Shown piece by piece: positions 45,901 through 54,140 of a DNA stretch of 64,000 nucleotides. Origin of the DNA: Symsagittifera roscoffensis (Eukaryota > Xenacoelomorpha > Acoela > Convolutidae). Below the pieces are notes generated by a model, which made no database searches, had not been told where the DNA came from, and was given only the letters and a program-made list of their open reading frames with translations. The translations under genes were made by a program, and so were the position numbers. Positions within the stretch are counted from its first letter, which is position 1, and each line of letters opens with the position of its first letter. The stretch is from contig NC_087065.1 of NCBI RefSeq assembly GCF_963678635.1, positions 10,625,579-10,689,578 on the forward strand. Direction: 5' to 3'.

Positions 45901-48900
45901 CCCTACATATCCAGGGTACTCAACTACGACTTGTCTGCTGTGAGTTGTCCTTCATAGGGTGCAAAAAATAGAAACATTTTTTACTTAGTTGAATCTTCAT
46001 TTTGGTTTCAGCTTTTTCCCACTCCACATTGAACTATTCATAAGCAACATATTATTTGTTTAGTCAGTAATTATACAAGGTTTTGACTGTAGTCTGAAAT
46101 ATAGTTGGAAATATTAGCTTAAGTTTTGATTTCCATTTCACTATCAGACGAAGCGAGGAAAACTGAATAAGAAAAAAATAATGCAGGCGATCGTAAAACA
46201 GCAACTAGAGCTTCCTCTCTCAACTATTTCCCCCGCAATTTCTCTTGTTTTTTGGAAAGTCAATATTTTTGCCAGGCTTTGATAAGTTTCAAAACGTAAT
46301 TACAAGACTGCTCGTATCAGGGCGAAATCCTGAATGTTCCGACTGCCTTTTAAGGTTTATGGAGCAGTAATAACATTAAAAAAATCAAATAAAATAAAAC
46401 AAAATCAAAAAAAAAATTTCTAAAATTTGAAATTTTTTATGAAAATCATCCCCCCACACGCCATACAAAGTACAAAAAGATAGATTTCGATCCTTGTAAC
46501 AAACCAATTATGGCAAATAAGCTTCTTTTAACCAATTTGGAACATTTCTAAGACGGATTAACTCTCCGCTTACGCGTTAATAGCGCGAAATATATCGCGC
46601 GTTAATTCTCCCAAATTGGCCAAAATGGCAATCTTTAAACCCCCGTAACTTTACGAAAACTGATCACAGGTGAAAAATATTTTCAAATTTGAGCTCAAGA
46701 CAACAATACCTTTCGAATGATGTAAAAAAATCCGTCAAAAATGGCTAGTTAAAAAGTCGAAATTTGTCTGAAGAAAAAAAAACCCACCCCGAGCACAAAT
46801 ATTCCGTTACTTTCGTATCGAAAGTCGGAACAATAAGCCAAGCCGACCCGCATCCACTTTCAAGCGTTAATAATCGATTATATTTTAATTTCAGCACCAG
46901 TCTTACTAAATGAGAAAAATAATATTATAATCAATTAATAAACGATTATAATCTCTTTTTGAACACAAATTTTTGTCATTTATGATACAGATTAATAAAT
47001 TATACTAGATTATTAATCCATCTATTTTTTGACTGAAATATAGTCGAATATAATCAAATAAAATTGGTTATTTTTATCGGTTTCTAATTTTTTTGTTATG
47101 CACAAAAAATTCAATTTAATTGATTATAATCAATTAAAATCCCTTTTGTTTGCCCTTTTCGTCTTCGACCTTACATCTTATTTGCTTACATTTTATGCCT
47201 CTCATAGGCGTTGGTTTCTGTGAAAATGGGAAAATTGACTGAGCAGTTTCCAAATCATTTCACATTTTTTTTTTCACTTTTTCTCGATTAAGAGTTGTTT
47301 CATGATGCGTATTTTTAGTTTTTTTTCCAAGCACCAAATTATGGGCACATTTTTTAAACTTCATGAATTGTTTGAAAAATTTTAACTTTACCTACCTCAT
47401 GAATTTTTCAAATGAAGGGATTTCTACGAAAATTTCGTAAAATTTTGTGTTCAGCTAAACCGAACTGGACAAAACTTCAATATTTTAGAGGTTTGTCATT
47501 AACAGAAAAATAATAACTCATATCGCATCCAGTTTCAAGCGTTAGTAATTGGTTATGTTATGATTTTAGTACCAGTCTTACTAAGTTTGAGAAAAATTCG
47601 AAATTATTTATTTAAAAATTGATTATAATCTTTTTTGAAATCAAATTATAATCAATTATAATACATTTTATTTGATTATGAATCAATGTAGTTTCCGATA
47701 GATTTATAATCGATAAGTCGATTATGACCGATTATAATCCATTTTATTTGTCGACCTTTCATCTGAATTCCTTACTTTTTATGTTTATTCTAGACGTTGG
47801 TTTATGTGAAAAATGGGAAAATTGTTTTAGCAGTTTTCAAATAAAATCAAATTTTCAACATAGATATATTTTTTCGTTTCGTCTCGATTAGAGTTTCTTC
47901 ATGATGCACATTTTAAGTTTTTTAACTACCAAAATATTGGCACATTGTTTTAGATTCATCATTTATTTGGTAGATTTATTTTTCACCATCAGTTGGAACC
48001 TTTCGACTAATATGAAAGGATTTCTGTGAAACTTTTGTTTCCTGGTAAAACTTTGTGTTCAGATGAACCACAGTGTGACAAGACATCTCACTTTCAGAGA
48101 TTTTGTAATTGTCAGAAAATACGAATCCATAGGATATAATTGAAATGCCCTTTTAGTGTGAAAATGTTAGGCAAAATAGGTCTTTTTAATCGATTCTCTC
48201 GAGTATAGTTGATGTAGAGTTTTTCGTAGGAATTATAATCAGTTATATCTCTTGGTTATATCACAGTTATAATCGATTCTAAATCTTTTGATTTCTTAAC
48301 TTCGGTAATAATAATCATTTTCAATTTTTCAATTTTAATCATAATTATAATTGTCAAAAAATCAACATAATAATCCGTTATAATCGATTACTTACGCCTA
48401 AACTTGGATGCGGGATATTTCGTGTTATTAACGCGTAAGCGGAGATTTAATCCGTCCTAGAATTCCCTATAAATTGGATTGAGGCATGCTCCTTTGTCTG
48501 TTTAATACTTTACTATATGCGAAATATATCACTTTGTACTTAACATAGCGTGTAGGTTTTGATTTTCCGAAAACCACATAACAAACTTTTGAAGTTTTTT
48601 CATTTTTTGAATTTTTCATCAAATATTTTAATTTCAACTTCTCCATAGAAATTAAAATTAATTTAAGTGCAGTCGTAAAAAAGGGCTTCGCCCTCAAACG
48701 AGCAATTTTGATTCATCTGAAAGTCAAGTAGCCCGTATTAATGGGGAGCAGACGATCTAAAGGAGTCATGTGAGCATATGAACCAAAATTGTCTGTGACC
48801 GGGTGTTTAATGTTTTCAGAACGGCATCTTCAGCTGTCTCCCATGGCTCTGCAGTAGTTCCATGATCTTAGTTTTCTCGTCCCTCACCGACCTGTTACGT

Positions 48901-49365
48901 AAGAAACGAATCGTATCAACAGGAGTCGCCAGAAAAGTCAACCAATCAGTGGGCTCTTTTCTTCCCGCTGTTCTTTTCATTCTCGCCGCGCATTCGGGCT
49001 GCAACACTTCTACAACTATTCTTCTGTTCACGCTTGGAATGGTGTGCTTCGCGGCAACATTTTCAGGCTATCACTGCAACCATCTAGACCTTGCGCCGAA
49101 CTATGCTGGAATTTTGTTCGCTGTTTGCAACCAGTTCGCTGTGTTGCCTGGAATTATGTTGCCGAACTTTGTAACTTATTACACTCAAAATAACGTACAC
49201 AGTCCTGAATTATGGCAGAATGTTTTCTACTTGTTAGGGGGGATAAGCTCAATTGGGGGAGTTATTTACCTGCTTTTCGGATCTGGAGAAAGGCAGAAAT
49301 GGAGCTATGAGACAGAAATTGAAACTGAAAATGAGTATCAAGTTTTGAAATTGGAGAAGAGCTAA
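33940..49365 (+). CDS. SLC17-family anion transporter (sialin/NPT/VGLUT class), complete, 5 exons
   Basis: Major facilitator transporter. SLC17 members export sialic acid from lysosomes or load organic anions into vesicles. Exons: 33940-34225, 41747-42145, 44233-44389, 45807-45939, 48820-49365. They join in frame to 1521 bases, 506 residues, near sialin (495), with GT-AG introns. Features: an acidic dileucine-type signal ETDTLL at residues 9-14, as in the lysosomal sorting signal of sialin; a conserved TM1 block SSRIILSVAI with Arg about 54; a luminal loop with N-glycosylation sites NST and NWT; SSFFYGSGLTQFPSGIIASKFGGK; RFLMGILQGL; the APxxxERS-like VPEFERS; VFYL-like start of exon 3; and the C-terminal block HLDLAPNYAGILFAVCNQFAVLPGI, which matches the family signature (INHLDIAPSYAGILLGITN). 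Where sialin has His183 the aligned residue here is Asn, so substrate handling may differ. Poly(A) signal candidates lie at 49647-49652 and 49692-49697. ATG 33940 is chosen because it follows an acceptor and starts the sorting-signal tail. Confidence 0.93.
34571..35120 (+). repeat. Family A composite element, near-complete copy
   Basis: In SLC17 intron 1. It opens with the perfect palindrome ATAACACAAGC-ATA-GCTTGTGTTAT and then ACTATGAACTTTC. It carries CCAACCTAAGTCGCAAAT and a tRNA-like core at 34771-34842 (TAGCGTAGAGGTAGGG A box; GGTTTCAAACCTG B box at 34820-34832). Next comes the CATAATTGGCGTGCGTCACTTAAG block, and it ends in the hairpin TGCGAAGT-GCA-ACTTCGCA followed by TCTGTGT. The total is about 550 bases, with no ORF. 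Confidence 0.75.
35143..35512 (+). repeat. Family A composite element, copy lacking its tRNA core
   Basis: ACACTAGCAAAGCTTGTGTGTTATTACGAAC at the left, then AAGATCAATAACCAGCGATTAAGTACAG and TAGCTGCAAGGTGTTAG. From there it passes directly to CATAATTGGCTTGC, skipping the tRNA-like core present in the adjacent copy. It ends TATGCGAAGTGCAACTTCGACTCTGTGT. It sits head to tail with the previous copy. Confidence 0.65.
35695..35790 (+). repeat. tRNA-like SINE head (Ser-like), third copy
   Basis: AAGCGTCTATGACTGAGTGGATAATGTGTGAGACTC (35694) and a B-box-like GGTGCGAGTCCGAG at 35757-35770, with a small internal duplication AGGTCGCAGCAGGTCG. A family D inverted end block (CAGTTTCTGTGATGGTAGCACAG) follows at about 35918. 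Confidence 0.55.
36227..36724. mobile_element. pogo/Tigger-like MITE
   Basis: A 498-base element with inverted ends CAGTCAAATCTCGATTTAACG and the complement of the right end CAGTCAAATCTCGATTTAGCG. It is flanked by TA at 36225-36226 and 36725-36726. The CAGTCAAA-CTCGATTTAACG terminus is characteristic of pogo/Tigger elements. The interior repeats the ends several times (TACGTAAAA..., TTTACGTTAAATC). There is no transposase. Lies in SLC17 intron 1. Confidence 0.85.
37480..38230 (-). repeat. Interspersed repeat family D, inverted copies
   Basis: Markers in reverse: CCAACCCATTCCGATTATTAG (about 37588), CTCCCCATTTTCAATGGTCGGAACAAC (about 37676) and AGCTGGTTACTGTGCAAGTAGCACAG (about 37852). This is probably two overlapping or nested copies, since the order of blocks is not that of a single unit. 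Confidence 0.5.
38525..38985 (+). repeat. Interspersed repeat family D, direct copy
   Basis: AAAAATGGGGAGGAACTTTG (about 38549), TTTTCCACGCAAAATC, TTTTCAGTCATGATTTGAACGAC (about 38676), CCAGTGTCGAGAAAAACCGG (about 38716) and TTTTACTATGACTATCGAAAATG (about 38959) in the same order as at 1235-1750. Next to the inverted copy upstream it forms a head-to-head pair. Confidence 0.6.
39276..39325 (+). repeat. Tandem duplication, 2 x 25 bases
   Basis: TTTTGTCGGGTTACTTATCG+ATTCA is followed at once by the same 25 bases with one G-to-A change. Confidence 0.85.
40960..41369. mobile_element. Terminal-inverted-repeat element, 410 bases
   Basis: Ends CAGGCTGGCCAC at 40960-40971 and its exact complement at 41358-41369. 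Subterminal GGTCTATAT motifs appear in both orientations. There is no ORF with family similarity. The CAG termini hint at hAT, but the flanking octamers do not match, so the superfamily is open. Confidence 0.7.
42740..43620 (-). mobile_element. BEL/Pao LTR retrotransposon integrase C-terminal fragment
   Basis: The minus strand of SLC17 intron 2 encodes APHHGG at about 43434-43417, followed by a tryptophan/leucine-rich block, LNERPLTPV and a SDPDSLEAITPYHFLL stretch. Downstream are KTGDLVWL and GYYLLARF. This is the order found at the end of BEL/Pao polyproteins. Frame breaks and an in-frame stop near 43130 show decay. GC content is visibly higher than in the flanking intron. Neither an LTR nor the upstream pol domains are visible. 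A T11G9 homopolymer junction marks the left edge. Confidence 0.85.
44650..45000 (+). repeat. Interspersed repeat family C copy, interrupted
   Basis: TAACGTAGTTCATAATCTAATTTAGGTCGTCAT, then GGCAAACTCCACTATCCAACAGCAAAAG (44787). A ~60-base non-family insertion (about 44832-44893) splits the conserved block before CGAAAAACGTGATCGTCATC. It then continues to TACTGATCCAGTTTTC. Lies in SLC17 intron 3. Confidence 0.6.
45050..45540 (+). repeat. Family A composite element with tRNA-like core
   Basis: ACACAAGGAAAGCTTGTGTGATAG at the left, CTTATGTCGCAAAT, then a tRNA-like core at 45241-45312 (TAGCGTAGAGATTGGG, and GGGTTCCATTCTGG as a damaged B box). After these come GCGTCATAATTGGCGTGCGTCACTTAAG and a 3-prime TATGCGAAGTGCAATTTCGCCTCTGTGT. 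It is collinear with the copy at 34571-35120 over its whole length. Confidence 0.75.
46532..48477. mobile_element. 1.95-kb inverted-repeat element with internal tandem copies
   Basis: Fills most of SLC17 intron 4. The left end (CCAATTT... TTCTAAGACGGATTAACTCTCCGCTTACGCGTTAATA) and the reverse complement of the right end share the same blocks, including an almost exact 30-base stretch (46551-46582 against 48427-48458). The interior holds two direct copies of a ~0.6-kb unit, near 46850-47500 and 47525-48110, sharing TTTCAAGCGTTA, ACCAGTCTTACTAA, GACGTTGGTTT-type and TCATGATGC blocks. Many ATTATAATC palindromic motifs are present. There is no transposase ORF. The superfamily is unknown. Confidence 0.75.
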
Positions 49366-50197
49366 CATTCAGTCCACTTCTGACTTAATTTTTTCAAAGC
49401 TTCCATATCTTCATTTGGATAGAACTGATTAAAAACATTGAGAGAAAAGTATCTATTAACTTTATGATTTGATTGTTATCTTCATGGACCGTTTAAATTG
49501 TTGCTAATTTGAATTTAAAAACTTGTTGATTATAATCTGTATAGTTTGATGCAAACTGATTTATTGCATTTTTCAAACAATTGAATTTGATTTTTAACAT
49601 TTTTTTACAAAATATAATTTGGTAATTAAATCAAAAATTGGCTAATAATAAATTAATTTCTTTGAGTTAACATTACTCAGCGATTCATATCAATAAACCT
49701 GCAAAACTACTCCTAAATTGCAAAGTTTTCTTGTAGTTTAATTCAAAAAGTTCATATATTTTGAACCCGCTCACCAAAGTCTTTGGCGTATCATCAAATC
49801 ATTTTAGTATTCTACTAATAAATTCAACCGAACAAATTTGCTGCGTAATTAAAGCGAGGTCAGATTCATTTGTTGCTTTATTTAACGCCCTTAGTAGCAC
49901 ATATTAGCAGTAAAGTTTCAGATATATTATGATCTGAAGATAACACACCTTGTGACCGACATATTCTTTTTGTATCTGGAATTTGGGTGCCAAATTTGGG
50001 TATCTGGATAGTTAAATTGACAGATAAGATGAATTAAGGCAATCATACTCGATTTGTTTTGAGGCATTTAATCTAACACTGGAACTTTCAACTTTCAAAA
50101 CATTTTACCCTGTCGATAAACTGAAATTCAGTCAAATCCACTTTACCGAAAATTTTTAACTATTGAAAATATCATAAAGGTTTGAATCTTTGCGGAA
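49366..50197. other. SLC17 to acid phosphatase intergenic region
   Basis: Presumed SLC17 3-prime UTR with AATAAA at 49647-49652 and 49692-49697, then about 500 bases with no recognisable feature before the acid phosphatase start. Confidence 0.4.
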
Positions 50198-53100
50198 ATG
50201 TTTGGAAACAAGCACGGACGAAGAGATATGGCTTCTAGCAGTTGCTTAACATTTCTGTTTATTTTGTTTGTAATTTCACTGAATTTTCATACAACACTCA
50301 GTAATGGATCGTCACAGGCGTCCGATTCACTCATTCTAGTTGTTAGCTTAGGTAAGACTAGTTCTCAAGCAAACTAGAAATGATCGAATAGCCTGTGCTG
50401 CTTAAATTATTAAACCGTGTTGTCGTTTAACTATATCTCTCAAGATATGTTTCGCCTCTTAATTTTGACAAAACCATTTGATAAAAGATGGAATGTTGGT
50501 CGTAATTTTTTTTTCAAAACGAAAGCATGAGCGTGTCAGTTCTAAACGGGCAATAGATATCTACTCTTGCGATTAGTGAAGTTATTTCATTGGATACTAG
50601 ACTTTTTCCCTATATAATTTTGTTCACAGAGCTCATCAGTTGACTGAATTTAAAAGAAGGCCAATTCCCGTTGCTACTCTTGTCGAGACAACATAGATGC
50701 TTTGCACGACAAAAAGCTGGGGTTTAACTTAAAACATGGGCTGAAAGCGGTTGTCTGCTTATTGTTCCGACCACTGAAAGTGGGAAGAAATTTTCAGGTT
50801 GATTTCATTGTTTTTTTTTAAATTTTTTCCCCGCAAAATCAGATACGAATAATTATTGGAGTGGTCTATTGATTTGTCATATGAAAGCCCTGTAAGTCAT
50901 AAATATTCAAAAAATTTTCCTTGTGTTGAAAAAAACTGGTATGAAATTTTTGAGTCAAGTCCAATTTCGAGCGAGTAAAGCAATCGAGTAACGTTAGTTG
51001 CACAAAAATTGTTCAGTTAGAATATAAGAACTTCCTTGGAAATAAATTTTCAAAAAAAAAATCAAATTTTATGCAAAAAAAAAGTTTTCTTCTTAAATAA
51101 TTTTTTATTTTTTGTTCGTTATTTAATTTTTGGATACAACTAGTCTATTAGATTTTTGGTCGAAACGTTAAGGTCATATTTGAAACGGATTTTGATTTAT
51201 TACTGCAATATTGCAGGTAATTGAGCCCCAAGAAACCTAATAATAGTAATTCATTATTCTCGATGTCGAAAAAGTAATATAACCAAAAATCAATGAAGGA
51301 AATCTTATAGCTTAAGTTATTTGGAATAATTTTCTTATCTGATTACAAAATTTGGAGTAAAATGTTGAGTTCTTGTCTTTTTCACATATGATCGAAAGAT
51401 ATGTTTGCTTTTGTTGAGTTTATTAAATGGACTTTTCGGAATTCGATCTGCGATCGAGATTGGACGAACTGAATCGCTAAAAAACTCAAACTTTTGAAAA
51501 ATGAAAATATGTTACATCTTTCTCAAGTAGTCAAGATTTTTCTTAGATTACTTTACTTAGCATATCTTTTTTGTATCGCAGGTGTTACAAAACTCCGCTT
51601 TACATCTGTTTTATTCTTTTCTCCTCTGTATTGGTTGTTAAAAATGTTTGCTCACTTCTGAAGTTCTGAGTAGGTATTTCATATTGGAGTTTTGGTTGTT
51701 TTCGATCGGAAAAATTATCTTACAATTTTTGTCCGACTTAAGTCTTGTTGTGGGGGGTTTGGTTGAACGAAACATCATGCCAGGACTGTTCATGAGGTTA
51801 AATCATTTAGTTTTGATTTCGGCGTCAAAAAAATAATTACGACGACCTAAAATGGGATGCGAAGAAAATGTTGCGTTAGGCGTGTTTTTCCGACGCTAAT
51901 TTAATTATTCCAGGATTTGAGAAAAGGCTTTGTCGAGAACAGCTGGTCTGAATATTTTCGGCTTTTGACGAAATCTGATGTGAGGTTGACAGCCCCATCT
52001 AACTAATCCATAATTGAAAACTTAGTTTAGCCTTTATCACCACTCTTTTTTGTCGTTTTCATCTAATTAAGTCGCCCTAATTAAGAAAATATAACAAGAA
52101 CGTTAAAAAAACATGAAATTTTATTTGAGAGAGTGACTTTTTTTGCGATATTTATGTTTGCGATTAATTTTCATTTTCGGTTTGATTTCATTTCCGTAAA
52201 TCAAAGCTATTTGAACAATTTTTTTTGCATATTTCTTTTTAAAACCAGAAATCACAAAACGGCTCTTTTTCCTCCCCCCCCCCCCCCCCCACCTGCAAAC
52301 TTTTACATGTAAATTTAATGACCACATTGTCCAATTGATATGAAAGACTAATAAGGCCACGACAAACATATTTGGTCTTCATACTCAACCTCGTAAAACC
52401 ACTCGTTACACTAATATATTGAAGCTCGTGTGAGGTGGGGGGGGGGGGGGGGGCGGGGGGAAGGAAAAAGAGCCCACAAAACAGGTTGCAAGAAAATTTC
52501 AACTCTTTTTAAGAAATTGAATAAGTGAAATTTTTCATGTAGCAAACATAGCAGCAAAAAGTTTTATTTTTCACGAGTTTAGACTTTTCTTGGCGTTGGC
52601 TTAAAACCAGGTAACCTTTTTCTTTGCGAGGCAAATTTTTTCTTTCCGTTTTTTGTTTTCTCAAATATTTAAGTCATTTCGTTGAAGATTTGATGCATGC
52701 TATACGAAACTATTGGGAAAAATTAAGTCGATAAAGTTTTGAGAAATCTTATTTTGAAAGCGTAAAGCAGCCAGTATATTGTAACTAATTTTAGAACTGT
52801 TCTTGCTGTGGAAATATCCTCGCAAACAACACAAGGAATTTAAAAGCACGAGCTCAAGTTTGTTCTGTAAGAAGCTGATAATCATGAAATACTCTCTATG
52901 CTGCGGAAGAAATACATGCAAAATAATTGAAAAAGTGACCTGGTTTGGCGTCAAAAAACAGTCGTGTCTATTTTGACAAAACATACTTTATAACGTCTTG
53001 AGTACTTTTACAAGATAAATGTACAAATTTAGAGACAACATAACTGCTTATGAGAGTCCGGTGCATAAATCGGAGCAGTATTTTTTCTAAATTTCTTTAA

Positions 53101-54140
53101 TTGAATTTTGTTTTTGACTGGCTGATTTCAATCATCAGCGCAAAATCACTCAGAAAAACTCAGCCCTTAATTGATGGTAAACTTTGAAATTTTTTCTGAT
53201 TTTTTCTGCAACATAAAAAGTAAGTCAATATCATCAGCTTCCCAAAGAACCTATATGAAGCTTGTACTTCTAAATTCCTCATGCTGTTTGCAAGTTTATT
53301 TCCATAGCAAGAACAACTCTGAAACTAGTTATAGTTACTGACTATTGTACGCCTTCACAACCATTGTTCTCAAATTTTGCCCCGACTAATTTCTTTAAAC
53401 TAGTTTCATCTAGCCTGTGTCAAAATTTCCAATTTATATTTTCCGTAGTTGAAGAGAAAACGACAAAAACGTGAAAAAAACTCGCTAATTTGCTTGTTTA
53501 ATTGAAATTGCAACATCTATGTCCTGTGAGTGTACTTCCGTATACTAAGTTCTTTCGTACTTTTTGGTTGGAAACACTGCTTGCGATAATTATTCCAATA
53601 ACTCTCCATTTGCTGGCGCCGAAGCCCTAACTGATTTTTTTCTACTCTGGTAAATGCGGCATTAATTTTTGGCTCAATGAGGCACATTGCGGAATCCGCC
53701 AAAGTTCGGTCAAAACTAGACCGGCTCTGACAGAGATTAATTGTCATGTGGAATGTAATTCATTCAAAGTATACACCAGTTACCATATGAATCAGCCGAA
53801 AATAACCAGCGACTAATAATTTATATAATGACGATGTAACAATTATTCTAGAGCTTCAAGTAGGATGCAAATTTCAACACCAATGACATAAGTTTCTTTT
53901 GTTTTTCACGATTCACATTTATCTTTTTTTTTGAATATCCGTCGTTGTGTTTTAGTTCGCCACGGAACAGCTACTCCTGGCATTCTGCTTCCCAATGACC
54001 CCCACTACGAGATGTGGAACAAGATAGGCTACCCCCAGAAACTGACACCTGTGGGGTCACAGCAGCAGTATGAACTGGGCAAGCTACTGAGGGAGAGATA
54101 TGGCACAGACTACTTGTCCGACAGATTCTCCCCTAACGAG
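50198..54140 (+). CDS. Histidine acid phosphatase, first two coding exons (partial)
   Basis: Exons 50198-50351 and 53956-54140 join in phase to about 113 residues. Histidine acid phosphatases of the prostatic/lysosomal type hydrolyse phosphomonoesters in the lysosome or outside the cell. Exon 1 encodes a signal peptide (CLTFLFILFVISLNF) and then the first beta strand SLILVVSL. Exon 2 starts with the catalytic motif VRHGTATPG and continues LPNDP, then LTPVGSQQQYELGKLLRERYG, which matches the family block (LTxxGMxQxYELGxxLRxRY). The nucleophile His is present. The second Arg of the family RHGxRxP motif is replaced by Ala. The start could be ATG 50198 or the in-frame ATG 50228, which gives a more usual signal peptide. 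The donor GTACTA follows NE at 54140. The expected next exon (IRSTDxxRT) was not found downstream, so the gene may continue past the window, have a very long intron, or be truncated. Confidence 0.82.
50558..50640 (+). repeat. Family B 5-prime module, diverged solo copy
   Basis: CTCTTGCGATTAGTG... TACTAGACTTTTTCCC resembles the family B modules elsewhere. It lies 0.2 kb inside acid phosphatase intron 1. Confidence 0.4.
50765..51130 (+). repeat. Interspersed repeat family D copy
   Basis: TCCGACCACTGAAAGTGGGAAG, CCCCGCAAAATCAGATACGAATAATTATTGG, GTCATATGAAAGCCCTGTAAGTC and TTGTGTTGAAAAAAACTGG follow the family order with heavy divergence. Lies in acid phosphatase intron 1. Confidence 0.5.
52261..52474. 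mobile_element. hAT-like MITE with perfect 8-base target duplication
   Basis: A 214-base element with exact 12-base inverted ends GGCTCTTTTTCC / GGAAAAAGAGCC, flanked by the perfect octamer CACAAAAC on both sides (52253-52260 and 52475-52482). Next to the ends, the left side has a run of about 17 C and the right side a run of more than 15 G, which extend the inverted pairing. The 8-base duplication points to the hAT superfamily. Lies in acid phosphatase intron 1. Confidence 0.85.
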
